NCBI RefSeq assembly: GCF_009362785.1
Contig: NZ_WHNQ01000014.1
Coordinates: 1-64,000 of the forward strand
DNA length: 64,000 nucleotides
Source: Paraburkholderia atlantica
GTDB taxonomy: Bacteria; Pseudomonadota; Gammaproteobacteria; Burkholderiales; Burkholderiaceae
Reading direction: 5' to 3'
The position numbers and the translations under genes are program-made. Positions 1-8,882 of the stretch are shown here, piece by piece; position 1 is the stretch's first letter, and each line of letters opens with the position of its first letter. The notes beneath the pieces were generated by a model. The model did no database searches. It was not told the origin of the DNA and saw nothing but the letters and a program-made list of their open reading frames with translations.

Positions 1-398
1 CCGGTCGGCACGTGGGTGGACGCGGGCCAGGAAATCGCGGACATCGTCGATCCGTTGACGGACCGCGTCGTCACGATCAAAAACACCGTGGCCGGCGTGC
101 TGTACGCGCGGCATCTGGCGCGTTTCGCGACGGCCGGCCTCGAGTTCGCGCGCATCGCCGGCGCAACGCCGTTCCGCAGCGGCGTTGGCGTCAGTTGTCA
201 GTTGCTCAGCAACGAGCCGCTGCGGAACGGCGTTGCGCCGGCGATGCGCGCGAACTCGAGGCCGGCCGTCGCGAAACGCGCCAGATGCCGCGCGTACAGC
301 ACGCCGGCCACGGTGTTTTTGATCGTGACGACGCGGTCCGTCAACGGATCGACGATGTCCGCGATTTCCTGGCCCGCGTCCACCCACGTGCCGACCGG
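1..398. repeat. Perfect inverted repeat (183-base arms, 32-base spacer) at window edge
   Basis: Bases 1-183 are the exact reverse complement of bases 216-398, separated by 184-215. I checked both inner ends (arm 1 ends gttccgcagcggc, arm 2 begins gccgctgcggaac) and the outer end (arm 2 ends cacgtgccgaccgg, arm 1 begins ccggtcggcacgtg). The right arm is the 3' end of the metallohydrolase gene that follows; the left arm is a mirrored copy of its C-terminal codons. The repeat reaches base 1, so its full length is unknown. A fold-back of this form at a sequence edge is common as an assembly or amplification artefact, but a true inverted duplication cannot be excluded. Confidence 0.95.
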
Positions 399-1313
399 GC
401 AGCGATACACGAGCACGCCGCTGATCGGCGCGACGAGCGGCTCGGCGCCCGCGAGCGGCGTGGCCGCGAATTCGAGCGGCGGCAGCGGCGCCGGCTCGCC
501 GTCGACCACGCCGCGCAAGGTCAGATACTCGATGATCGCCTGCGCGTCCTTTTCCGCGTACTCGTGCGACACGTCGCGCTGGCCGCGCAGTTCGATCGTG
601 ACCGAGATGCCGCCGTTCGGGATCGGGAAGCGCTCGCCGAAACGGCCGCGCAAATCCGACCAGCAGAAGCTGTGGATCTCGTCGAACGGATTGCCGACCG
701 AGTTCAGCGCGAGCAGCGACGCCTTCGCATCGATGTAGCGCGCGAGCGGCTCGACCTCGGGCCACAGGTCCGGATTCGTATACAGGTGCATCGCGGCTTC
801 CCAGTCGCAATGCAGATCGAGCACCACGTCGGCGTCGTACGAGAGTTTTTGCAGCGCGAGGCGTTGCGAGCCGAGTTCGGTGGTCGGCTGCTGCGCGTCG
901 AGCGCTTCGCGCATCGCCGTGCGGATGGCGGCGCGATTCTCATCGATGTCGCCGGTCAGACGCGACTCGATGATCGGCAGCACGAGTTCCGCGAGGTCGT
1001 AGAAGTTGCGGTTGAAGTTCTGCGCGCTGCCGGTTTCGAAGCGCCCGAGCATCTGGCCGAGCAGATGCTGGTTCAGGCCGATCGGATTCGGCACCGGCAC
1101 GACCACGACTTCGCCGCGCAGCTTGCCCGCGGCTTCGAGCGCGGCCAGCTTGCGGCGCAGCGACCACGACACCAGCATGCCGGGCAGTTCGTCCGCGTGC
1201 AGCGACGACTGAATATAGATTTTCTGGCCGCCGCCGGGACCATAGTGGAAACTCGTCAGTTCACGGGCGGTACCAAGCGACGGGGCAATCAACGGATGGG
1301 TCTGGGTTTGCAT
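198..1313 (-). CDS. Succinylglutamate desuccinylase/aspartoacylase-family metallohydrolase (M14-like)
   Basis: The 371-residue protein belongs to the AstE/ASPA zinc hydrolase family, which cleaves N-acyl amino-acid or related amide bonds in the cytoplasm. The zinc site is visible as H39-x-x-E42 (in SSLHADELPG) and H168 (in VLDLHCDWE). A conserved NFNRNF follows at about residue 100, and an SVTIELRG segment probably carries the catalytic Glu. The C-terminal 80 residues (PISGVLVYRCPVGTWVDAGQ) look like the small barrel typical of this branch. I chose the ATG at 1313 because the reading frame upstream of it (to 1448) is Arg/Ala-rich and unlike a protein. The stop falls in the spacer of the inverted repeat, so the gene itself looks complete. 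The exact substrate is not readable from sequence. Confidence 0.85.
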   Translation of the reverse strand: MQTQTHPLIAPSLGTARELTSFHYGPGGGQKIYIQSSLHADELPGMLVSWSLRRKLAALEAAGKLRGEVVVVPVPNPIGLNQHLLGQMLGRFETGSAQNFNRNFYDLAELVLPIIESRLTGDIDENRAAIRTAMREALDAQQPTTELGSQRLALQKLSYDADVVLDLHCDWEAAMHLYTNPDLWPEVEPLARYIDAKASLLALNSVGNPFDEIHSFCWSDLRGRFGERFPIPNGGISVTIELRGQRDVSHEYAEKDAQAIIEYLTLRGVVDGEPAPLPPLEFAATPLAGAEPLVAPISGVLVYRCPVGTWVDAGQEIADIVDPLTDRVVTIKNTVAGVLYARHLARFATAGLEFARIAGATPFRSGSLLSN

Positions 1314-1502
1314 GGTTTTGGCTTCGCGGCCCGTTTGGAGCAGCCGCGCTAGGTAATTGATTGCAAGGGGAAAAATGCGCGCTGGCTGCGCGCGAGGTCC
1401 GCGTGCGCGGACTGCGGCCACCTGTCTCCCGGCGACCGCGTGTTGCACGATCTTAGCCGATATGCCGCACCATGTGGCTTCATGTGGCTAGATGTGGAGC
1501 CG

Positions 1503-1537
1503 CAAAACAAAACGGGCTCCGCGTCGCGGAGCCCGTT
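1503..1537 (-). terminator. Rho-independent terminator after the amino-acid binding protein gene
   Basis: A 13-bp perfect stem (AACGGGCTCCGCG and its complement, 1511-1537) with a single-base loop is followed, reading the minus strand, by a T-rich run TTTTGTTTTG. It lies 43 bases past the stop of the 1580-2362 gene and separates it from the metallohydrolase gene. Confidence 0.85.
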
Positions 1538-1579
1538 TCGGACAAGCTGCCGGCGCGCCGTGCGGCGCGCGTGGGCGAT

Positions 1580-2362
1580 TTAGCTGCCGTACACGTCGAA
1601 GTCGAAGTACTTCTTCTCGATCTTCTTGTAGGTGCCGTCCTTGATCATGTCGGCGATCGCCTTGTCGACCTTCGCCTTCAGATCGGTGTCTTCCTTGCGC
1701 ATGCCGATGCCAGCGCCGTTGCCGAGGATCTTCGGATCGTCGAGGTTCTGGCCGACGAACGCGAAGCCTGCACCGCGCGGCGTCTTCAGGAAGCCCTGCT
1801 CAGCCTGCACCGCATCTTGCAGCGCTGCGTCGAGACGGCCCGAGATCAGGTCGGCGTAGACCTGGTCCTGGTTCTGATACGGCACGACTTTCGCGCCCTT
1901 CGGCTCCCAGTAGGTCTTCGCGTAGGTTTCCTGGATCGTGCCCTGTTCGACGCCAACCGACTTGCCCTTCAGCGATTCAGCGGTCGGCAGGATGCCCGAG
2001 CCCTGTTTCGCGACGAGGCGCGTCGGCGTGTTGAACAGCTTCGACGAGAAGGCGACCTGTTCGGCGCGTTGCGGCGTCATCGACATCGACGACAGCACGC
2101 CGTCGAACTTCTTCGCCTTCAGTGCCGGGATCATGCCGTCGAAGTCGTTTTCCACCCACACGCACTTCGCACCGACGCGCTTGCAAATTTCGTTGCCGAG
2201 GTCGATATCGAAGCCAACGAGCTTGCCGTCCGCGCCTTTCGACTCGAACGGGGGATAGCTGGCATCAACGCCAAAACGGATCGTCGACCAATCTTTAGCG
2301 TGTGCGCCAATGGAGACGGTGGCGATCAAGGCAACCGTCAAAGCCGCTAGCAGTTTTTTCAC
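1580..2362 (-). CDS. ABC transporter periplasmic binding protein for basic amino acids (ArgT/HisJ-like)
   Basis: This 260-residue exported protein is a family-3 solute-binding protein of the lysine/arginine/ornithine/histidine type. It begins with a clear signal peptide (VKKLLAALTVALIATVSIGAHA) followed by the family signature RFGVDASYPPFESKGADG and GFDIDLGNEICKRV. I chose the GTG at 2362 because GAGGAG stands 8 bases before it and the signal peptide starts exactly there; the longer frame to 2488 adds non-protein-like sequence. A terminator follows. No permease or ATPase gene is adjacent, so its partners are encoded elsewhere or it is an orphan binding protein. Confidence 0.93.
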   Translation of the reverse strand: MKKLLAALTVALIATVSIGAHAKDWSTIRFGVDASYPPFESKGADGKLVGFDIDLGNEICKRVGAKCVWVENDFDGMIPALKAKKFDGVLSSMSMTPQRAEQVAFSSKLFNTPTRLVAKQGSGILPTAESLKGKSVGVEQGTIQETYAKTYWEPKGAKVVPYQNQDQVYADLISGRLDAALQDAVQAEQGFLKTPRGAGFAFVGQNLDDPKILGNGAGIGMRKEDTDLKAKVDKAIADMIKDGTYKKIEKKYFDFDVYGS

Positions 2363-2972
2363 TATTTGTACTCCTCGGTGTAGTTCAATTTCGCCCTCGG
2401 CGGTTGTGCCGCCTTGGGACGCCCGGCGCGACTCGCAAACGGGCTTCTGGTCAGGATGCAAGCCGGGGTGGCCTGCAACGCGCGCCAAGCTTATCAGTTC
2501 AAAAATATTGGGAAGCTAGTAAAACACCGGATGGCGCAGGAGGAGGCCCTCTAGAGCGACGCTTTCGCCCCAGCCGATGTGACCGGATCGTACACCGTTG
2601 GTGGGGTTTGCGTAACGCAGGTGTAATACGCGAGCGGTAATACGGTGGGCCGGCGAGCGTATTCGACTGGTTTTTACGACGGTTTTCTCGCGAGTTCACC
2701 GACAACCAGTTTGAAACGCGGGTTTGAAACGTGGACGCATCGTTAAAGCTCGCAGCTGAATTTGCCGTTATTTAACAGCGGTCTCGAGACCATTGGCTTA
2801 CACGTTATTACCAGCGTCGATATTTTTGCGCGGCCGTTTCGAACCTGTGCAAAAACCAAGGCTTTTGGCGCTATCATCGATGCTCCCTGCGTAGGACGCC
2901 GACCGCCCGCGCAGGCGCGGATCGCACCGAAGGAAATCGTCGGACAGCCGTCAGGATTCAAATGCCGCGCGT
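2363..2972. other. 610-base intergenic region
   Basis: It separates the minus-strand amino-acid binding protein from the plus-strand PotD-like gene and must hold both promoters. It contains less GC-rich patches (around 2500-2520 and 2760-2880), but I found no convincing -35/-10 pair, operator or small gene. The short frames crossing it read as low-complexity Arg-rich sequence. Confidence 0.6.
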
Positions 2973-4244
2973 TTGCGCAAGATCAAAAGGCCTTTCTGCA
3001 CAACGGTGTTATTCATGCGCACGATGTCGTTCACGGCGAATCAAACAGGCTGTTGCAAACAGACGTTAAAGCGACAAATCGCGAGCGTCGGCGCGCGGGT
3101 TCGCGCGGCATTATTGCAGCGCCGTTTTTTTGTTGGCTTTTTGTCGAGAATTACATCGGGATTTACATCGATTGGCGTATCGGGATTTTGGTGCGACGTT
3201 TTGCCCCGCGCGTTGCGCGTTCTGACCGGCGCACTGCTGAGCGCGGGTTTCGCCGTGGCCACGCCCGCCGCGGCCGCCGACAAACTGCTGCACGTACTCG
3301 CATGGCCCGGCTACGCGGACCCGGATGTCGTGAAGGCGTTCGAAGCGCGCTACGGCGCGAAGGTCGAGGTCACGCTCGTCGATTCCGACGAAGCACTGTG
3401 GGCGCAGATGCACAGCAAGGGCGCGCCGCCGTTCGACGTACTCGCCGCCAACACCGCCGAAATCCGCCGCTATACGCAGGCTAATCTGCTCGCGCCGCTC
3501 GATCTCGCGAGTCTGCCCAATACGAAGAAGCAGTTGCCGCGTTTCCAGGCGCTCGGCTCGATCGGCGGCCTGACGTCGGCGGGCAAGGTGTACGCGATTC
3601 CGTTCACCTATTCGTCGATGGGCCTCATCTACGATCGCAAGCAGATTCCGGTGGCGCCGCATTCGATGCTCGAACTGTGGAACCCGCGCTATCGTGGCAA
3701 GGTGCTCGACTTCAATAGCGCGCAGCACAATTTCTCGTTTACCGCGCTCGCGCTCGGCTATCCGCATCCGTTTCAGCTCGACCCCGCGCAGATGCGCACG
3801 ATCGCGCACAAGCTCGTCGATCTGCGCCGCAATCTGCTGACCTACTACACGCTGCCCGAGGAGGCGACCGCTTTCTTCATCCAGCACAAGGTCGCGCTGA
3901 TGTTCGGCAACTACGGCACGCAGCAGGTGCAGTTGCTGCGGCGCGCGGGCGCCGACGTCGGCTACGTGATTCCGGACGAAGGCGCGCTCGCGTGGCTCGA
4001 CTGCTGGTCGATGACGCGCGCGGCGAGCGACCAGCCGCTCGCGCTCGCGTGGATCAACTACATGCTCGAGCCGAGCGTGAGCGCGTTGCTGACACAGCGC
4101 CAGGGCCTCGCGAATACGCTGACCGAGCCGGCCGAAGGCAACCCCAACGCGCACATCGTCTGGATCAGTCCGGTCGAGGATATCGACCGCCGTGAGCAGT
4201 TGTGGACGCGCATCGTGTCGGGCGACCGTTCGGAGCGCTTCTGA
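2973..4244 (+). CDS. PotD-like periplasmic binding protein paired with a diguanylate cyclase
   Basis: The protein is a polyamine-type solute-binding protein (family 1 fold). The mature part starts near DKLLHVLAWPGYADPDVVKA and includes FDVLAANTAEIRRY, YAIPFTYSSMGLIYDR and LDCWSMTRAASDQPLALAWI. The start is uncertain. The frame is open from 2973, but the good signal peptide (LPRALRVLTGALLSAGFAVATPAAA) begins at a TTG at 3201, and the sequence before it looks non-coding. The stop overlaps the next start as TGATG, so the two genes are translationally coupled. No ABC permease or ATPase is present. By analogy with NspS, this protein probably senses a ligand and reports it to the cyclase rather than feeding a transporter. 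Confidence 0.88.
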   Translation: MRKIKRPFCTTVLFMRTMSFTANQTGCCKQTLKRQIASVGARVRAALLQRRFFVGFLSRITSGFTSIGVSGFWCDVLPRALRVLTGALLSAGFAVATPAAAADKLLHVLAWPGYADPDVVKAFEARYGAKVEVTLVDSDEALWAQMHSKGAPPFDVLAANTAEIRRYTQANLLAPLDLASLPNTKKQLPRFQALGSIGGLTSAGKVYAIPFTYSSMGLIYDRKQIPVAPHSMLELWNPRYRGKVLDFNSAQHNFSFTALALGYPHPFQLDPAQMRTIAHKLVDLRRNLLTYYTLPEEATAFFIQHKVALMFGNYGTQQVQLLRRAGADVGYVIPDEGALAWLDCWSMTRAASDQPLALAWINYMLEPSVSALLTQRQGLANTLTEPAEGNPNAHIVWISPVEDIDRREQLWTRIVSGDRSERF

Positions 4245-6067
4245 TGCTGCATCGCGGCCTGACCTTCAAGCTATCCGTGCTGCTCGCGTGCATCGGCGTG
4301 CTGGCGTCGGGCGCGACCGGCTATTACGCGTATCGCGCGAACCGCACGATGCTGGTCAACGAAGCGGAGCACAGCCTGCAGACTTCGACGGAGCTGCTCG
4401 GCCAGCGCATTGCCGTATCGATCGACGACGTCGCGGCGGACGCGCTGGTGCTCGCGACGATGCCGTCTTCGGTGAGCGTCGCGCAGACCGACGACGGCAT
4501 AGGCTCGAACCTCGGCCGCGAGCGGCTCGCGCAGGTGTATTCGAGCTTCATGCTGCACCACCCGGAGTATCTGCAGGTGCGGCTGATCACGCGGCAGCAT
4601 CACGGGCTCGAGCTGATCCGATTCGATCGCGACAGCGACGGTCTCGTGCGTGTACAGGGCGACGATCTGCAGGAAAAAGCTCAGTTTCCCTACGTATTCG
4701 AAACGCTCGCGTTTTCGCCGGGCCGCATCTACACATCGCCGATTTCGGTCAATCACGAATACGGCACGCATGCGGCGCAAGGCAGGCCGACGCTGCGTCT
4801 CGGCACGCCGATCGCGGATGCGCGCGGCACGGTGGTCGGCGTCGTCGTCATCGACATCGATCTGGCCGGCATGCTGCGGCGTTTGCAGAGCGATCTGCCG
4901 AGCGACTATCAGGTCTATCTGGCGAACGAGTGGGGCGACTTCCTGGTTCATCCTGACGCGTCGAAGACCTTCGGTTTCGACCGCGGCCGGCGCGTGCTGA
5001 TGCAGGACAGCTTTCCGGTCACGAGGCAGCTGTTCGAGCAGCGGCAGAGCGAAGTGCGCGTCAACGGTCTCGCGAGGCCCGATGAGGCGGAAGGGCGCGT
5101 GCTCGCGTTCGTGCGGCGGCCGTTCGGCGGTTCGGAGGGCAATCGCTTCATCGTGCTCGGTCTCGCGAAGCCGCTCGAGGACGTGCTGAGCGGCGCCAAT
5201 CAGCTCGGCACGCGGATTATCCGCATGGTGCTGGTGTTCAGCGCTTTGTCGCTACTGCTGGCAATTCTGTTCGCGCGGGCGCTGACCAAGCCGCTTCATC
5301 TGCTCGCGCATGCGGCGACGCATCTGTTCGCCGAGCACGCGATGCACACGTTGCCGCTCAAACGCACCGACGAAATCGGCGTGCTCGCGCGCTGCTTCGA
5401 GCGTTTGCGTCGTGAAATCCACGCGCAGATGGATGCGCTGCACAGCAAGCAAAGCGAGCTCGTGCATCTGGCCTCGCACGACGTGCTGACCGGCTTGCCG
5501 AACCGCATGCTGTTCATGCAGAAGCTCGAGAACGCGATCGAGGAGGCAAGGTTCCGCCGCGAAGGCCTAGCGGTGCTGTTCGTCGACCTCGACCGCTTCA
5601 AGCAGATCAACGATCAGTTCGGTCACTCCGTTGGCGACAAGGTGCTGGTCGCGGTCGCGCGCCGTCTGAAGGACGTGCTGTATGCCGGGGACGTGGTCGC
5701 GCGGCTCGGCGGCGACGAATTCATCGTGCTGATCGAAGGGCGGCGCGCGGCCGAGGTCACGCCCGAAATCGCCGAGCGCATCATGGATGCGCTGAACAAA
5801 ACGCTGAGCGTCGACGGCAATAGCATGACGGTCGGCGCGAGCATCGGCATCAGCGAGTTCCCGCACGACAGCGGCAATGCCGAGGAACTGCTGCTGAACG
5901 CCGATGCCGCGATGTATGCGGCGAAATCGGGTGGCCGTTTCGCGTATCTGCGCTATCAGGATCTGCTTGCCATGCGGCTCTACGAACAGGCCGAGCAGGC
6001 CCGGCTTGCCCAGGCGCACGCCGCGCGCGATGCGACCGAGGGGCGCGAGGCGGAGCCCACCGCGTGA
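4244..6067 (+). CDS. Membrane-bound diguanylate cyclase (periplasmic sensor-HAMP-GGDEF)
   Basis: This 607-residue inner-membrane protein makes c-di-GMP from GTP. A first membrane helix spans about residues 8-28. A large periplasmic region of about 290 residues, probably double-Cache, is followed by a second helix (MVLVFSALSLLLAILFARAL), a HAMP segment (TKPLHLLAHAATHL) and the cyclase domain. The active-site motif GGDEF is intact at 489-493 within RLGGDEF. The product-inhibition I-site, normally RxxD, reads YAGD with Tyr480 at the Arg position, so feedback inhibition there is probably lost. The start is the ATG at 4244, which overlaps the stop of the binding-protein gene by one base; that coupling suggests a ligand-sensing pair. 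Confidence 0.93.
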   Translation: MLHRGLTFKLSVLLACIGVLASGATGYYAYRANRTMLVNEAEHSLQTSTELLGQRIAVSIDDVAADALVLATMPSSVSVAQTDDGIGSNLGRERLAQVYSSFMLHHPEYLQVRLITRQHHGLELIRFDRDSDGLVRVQGDDLQEKAQFPYVFETLAFSPGRIYTSPISVNHEYGTHAAQGRPTLRLGTPIADARGTVVGVVVIDIDLAGMLRRLQSDLPSDYQVYLANEWGDFLVHPDASKTFGFDRGRRVLMQDSFPVTRQLFEQRQSEVRVNGLARPDEAEGRVLAFVRRPFGGSEGNRFIVLGLAKPLEDVLSGANQLGTRIIRMVLVFSALSLLLAILFARALTKPLHLLAHAATHLFAEHAMHTLPLKRTDEIGVLARCFERLRREIHAQMDALHSKQSELVHLASHDVLTGLPNRMLFMQKLENAIEEARFRREGLAVLFVDLDRFKQINDQFGHSVGDKVLVAVARRLKDVLYAGDVVARLGGDEFIVLIEGRRAAEVTPEIAERIMDALNKTLSVDGNSMTVGASIGISEFPHDSGNAEELLLNADAAMYAAKSGGRFAYLRYQDLLAMRLYEQAEQARLAQAHAARDATEGREAEPTA

Positions 6068-6156
6068 TGCGGTGTTATCCGCGCCGCTGAGCGTTTTCTA
6101 TTGCCACGCCGCGATTGCGCCGCGTGCGCCCTTTTTGCTGCAACCTGACAGCCCAC

Positions 6157-7290
6157 TCAGACGATCCGCACCCCGCCGCGATAAGTCGAGCGCGGCACCG
6201 GCAGCCTGTCGAGCATCGTCACGCGCACGAGGTCCGCACGCAAGCCCGGCTCGATCGCGCCGCGGTCCGTGAGACCTGCGGTGCGCGCCGGTTCGGCCGA
6301 GACCGTTGCCATCGCGCGCGGCAGCGACCAGCCCGCTTTTTCGACGAGATCGAACACCGCGGTCAGCAGGCTCGACGGCACGTAATCCGACGACAGAATA
6401 TCGAGCAGATCGGCGCGCGCGAGTTCGAGCGCCGACACGTTGCCCGAATGCGAGCCGCCCCTCACGATGTTCGGTGCGCCCATGATGGTCGCGATGCCGT
6501 GCTCGCGCGCGGCCTGCGCGGCGATGCGCGTGGTTGGGAATTCAGCCAGCACGATGCCCTCGGCCTTCGCCTGTTCGACGTGCTCGATCAGCGTGTCGTC
6601 GTGGCTCGCGACCGGAATGCCGAGGCGCCGGCACCGCGCGACGATCTCGCGGCGATGCTCGTCCGCGTAACGCTCCTGTTCGACCGCGAGTTCGGCGAGC
6701 GTGCTCGCGACACGCTCGTCGCTCATCTTGCCGTTGCGCTCCTGGAAGCGGCGCCATTGCTCGCGATCGTGCCATTGGCGCTGCCCCGGCGTATGGTCCA
6801 TCACCGACGCGAGCCGCAACAGCGGATGCGCGCACAGCGAATCGAATACCTCGAGCACGTCGGCGGTCGCGATCTCGCAGCGCAGATGCAGAAAGTGCTC
6901 GGCGCGCAGCAGTCGACGCGTGGACAGCCGCAGCAGCGACTCGGCGCATTGCGTTTGCACGTGGCGGTTACGCAGCCCAACGCTGGAGCGCGAGCCGATC
7001 GCGAGCGCGTCGAATACCGTCGTGATGCCGGCGGCGGCCACCTGCGCGTCGTGGATGACGAAGGCCGCGTCGGTATTCCATTCGACGCCGGGACGCGGCA
7101 CGAGGTGCTTCTCGAGATTATCCGTATGCAGTTCGATCAGACCGGGCAGCAGATAATCGCCGTCCCAGTCTTCGGCGTTGCGCGCCGAACTCGCGCCGCG
7201 TTCGACGTCGCGAATCACGCCGTCTTCCACGCGCACGGTGCCAATGAATTCTTCATCTCGCGTCACGATGCGAGCGTTGCTGATCAACAT
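6157..7290 (-). CDS. phnM: Alpha-D-ribose 1-methylphosphonate 5-triphosphate diphosphatase PhnM
   Basis: PhnM removes pyrophosphate from the ribosyl-phosphonate triphosphate to give the 5-phosphate that C-P lyase cleaves. The 377-residue sequence is an amidohydrolase: LLPGLIELHTDNLEKHLVPRPG carries the first metal ligands (H-T-D) and the PhnM-typical LEKH. HDAQVAAAGITTVFDAL and VASHDDTLIEHV carry later metal-site residues. It is the last gene of the minus-strand phnGHIJKLM run, 36 bases after phnL, and converges on the diguanylate cyclase gene, whose stop is 89 bases away. Confidence 0.96.
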   Translation of the reverse strand: MLISNARIVTRDEEFIGTVRVEDGVIRDVERGASSARNAEDWDGDYLLPGLIELHTDNLEKHLVPRPGVEWNTDAAFVIHDAQVAAAGITTVFDALAIGSRSSVGLRNRHVQTQCAESLLRLSTRRLLRAEHFLHLRCEIATADVLEVFDSLCAHPLLRLASVMDHTPGQRQWHDREQWRRFQERNGKMSDERVASTLAELAVEQERYADEHRREIVARCRRLGIPVASHDDTLIEHVEQAKAEGIVLAEFPTTRIAAQAAREHGIATIMGAPNIVRGGSHSGNVSALELARADLLDILSSDYVPSSLLTAVFDLVEKAGWSLPRAMATVSAEPARTAGLTDRGAIEPGLRADLVRVTMLDRLPVPRSTYRGGVRIV

Positions 7291-7326
7291 CGACTTGCTC
7301 CGTAGTCAGTCGGGACTGGTGTCAAT

Positions 7327-8103
7327 TTAGTGGCGCAGCGGCGGCCGCAGTTCCAGGCGGCGCGTCGCGACCTTGTTGCGAGTCTCTTCGTCGTGAAAGA
7401 TACCAACGATCGCGGCGCCGCGCTCGCGCGCCTCGACGATCAGATCGGCCACAACGTCGCGGTTTTCGGCATCGAGAGAAGCAGTCGGTTCGTCGAGCAG
7501 CAACAGCGGATGTTCGGCGATCAAACCTCGCGCAATGTTCACGCGCTGCTGCTCGCCGCCCGAAAACGTCGCGGGAGCGAGCGACCACAGACGTTCCGGC
7601 ACGTTGAGCCGCGCGAGCAATTCAGCGGCGCGCGCATTTGCTTCGGGTTCCGCGATGCCGTGCAGCACCAGCGGCTCGGCGACGAGCGCAAGCGTCGGCA
7701 CGCGCGGAATCACGCGCAAAAACTGGCTCACATAGCCGACTACGCTTCGGCGCAGACGCAGCACGTCCCGCGGTTCGGCGCCCGTGATCGTGACGGGCCG
7801 GCCCTGATCGCTGGTGTCGCGAATCGCGATCGAGCCGGTGCTCGCCAGATAGTTGCCGTACAGACAGCGCAGCAGCGTGCTTTTGCCCGCGCCCGACGGC
7901 CCGACCAGCACCACGCATTCACCGCGCTCGACTTCGAGCGATACGTTCGCGAGCGCGTCGATCCGCGCACCGCCCTGGCCGTGCAGCGTGAAAGTCTTGC
8001 CGATGCCGGTGGCGCGCAGCATCAGCGCCGCGTTGTCGGCGAAAGCGCGCTCGCCGTGACGTGCAGCGCTGCCCGCATCAGTTACTACTGCAGTGGATTG
8101 CAT
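7327..8103 (-). CDS. phnL: C-P lyase complex ABC-type ATPase PhnL
   Basis: PhnL is one of two ABC-type ATPases of the C-P lyase system. It is not a transporter subunit; in E. coli it docks with PhnK on the PhnGHIJ core. The 258-residue protein has Walker A (GPSGAGKST), the ABC signature (FSGGEQQRVNIARGL), Walker B (LLLLDEPTASLD) and the PhnL-typical VGYVSQFLRVIPRVPTLALV. The first 35 residues before ATGIGKTFTLHGQGG are a low-complexity extension. I start at the ATG at 8103, 8 bases past the phnK stop; the longer frame upstream is a shadow of phnK. Confidence 0.95.
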   Translation of the reverse strand: MQSTAVVTDAGSAARHGERAFADNAALMLRATGIGKTFTLHGQGGARIDALANVSLEVERGECVVLVGPSGAGKSTLLRCLYGNYLASTGSIAIRDTSDQGRPVTITGAEPRDVLRLRRSVVGYVSQFLRVIPRVPTLALVAEPLVLHGIAEPEANARAAELLARLNVPERLWSLAPATFSGGEQQRVNIARGLIAEHPLLLLDEPTASLDAENRDVVADLIVEARERGAAIVGIFHDEETRNKVATRRLELRPPLRH

Positions 8104-8111
8104 TGTGAGCC

Positions 8112-8882
8112 TCAAACCGGCAGAACCGAGGAAACCAGCGTTTGCGTATAAGGGTGCTGCGGATCGTCGAGCACCTGGTCGGTCAGACCCGCTTCGACGA
8201 CTTCGCCCGCCTGCATCACCATCAGCCGATGCGCGAGCAGACGCGCGACGCCGATATCGTGCGTGACGATCAGCACCGACAGATGCAGCGTCGAGGTCAG
8301 CGTGCGCAGCAGATCGAGCAGACGCGCCTGCACGGACACGTCGAGACCGGCGGTCGGTTCGTCCATGAACACCAGACGCGGACCGGTGACGAGATTGCGC
8401 GCAATCTGCAGACGTTGCTGCATACCGCCCGAAAAGGCGGCGGGGAATTCGTCGATGCGCATTGGGTCGAGTTCGACGCGCTCCATCCATTGCGTGGCCG
8501 TGCGGCGAATCTCGCCGTAGTGGCGCGCGCCGACCGCCATCAATGGCTCGCCGATATTGGCGCCGGCCGATACGCCGCTGCGCAGGCCGTCGCGCGGATT
8601 CTGCTGCACGAAGCCCCATTCGGTGCGCATCAGCAGACGGCGGCGCGGCTCCGACAGCGCGCGCAGATCGAGTGAATCGCCGTGCGACGCGGTGTAGTGC
8701 AGCGAGCCGCTATCGGCCTCGGTCTTCAGCGCCAGCGTGTTGAGCAGCGTGGTCTTGCCCGAGCCCGATTCGCCGACGATGCACAGCACTTCGCCCGGAT
8801 ACAGATCGAAGCTCACGTTGCGGCAACCGTTGCGGCCGCCATATTGTTTGGTGAGCGCGCGGGCGCTCAGAAGCGGCGTCAT
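8112..8882 (-). CDS. phnK: C-P lyase complex ABC-type ATPase PhnK
   Basis: PhnK binds PhnJ in the C-P lyase core complex and couples ATP use to the reaction. This 256-residue protein carries Walker A (GESGSGKTT), a signature motif (FSGGMQQRLQIARNL) and Walker B (LVFMDEPTAGLD), plus the PhnK-like TEWGFVQQNPRDGLR. Its ATG overlaps the phnJ stop by four bases (ATGA), which supports a single operon transcript with coupled translation. Confidence 0.96.
   Translation of the reverse strand: MTPLLSARALTKQYGGRNGCRNVSFDLYPGEVLCIVGESGSGKTTLLNTLALKTEADSGSLHYTASHGDSLDLRALSEPRRRLLMRTEWGFVQQNPRDGLRSGVSAGANIGEPLMAVGARHYGEIRRTATQWMERVELDPMRIDEFPAAFSGGMQQRLQIARNLVTGPRLVFMDEPTAGLDVSVQARLLDLLRTLTSTLHLSVLIVTHDIGVARLLAHRLMVMQAGEVVEAGLTDQVLDDPQHPYTQTLVSSVLPV

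Noticed and set aside
12..1352. Long plus-strand open frame of 446 residues
   Set aside because: Very Arg-rich shadow of the minus-strand metallohydrolase; it crosses the inverted repeat and has no family features.
6115..7305. Plus-strand open frame of 396 residues over phnM
   Set aside because: Composition is His/Arg-rich antisense of phnM, with no recognisable domain.
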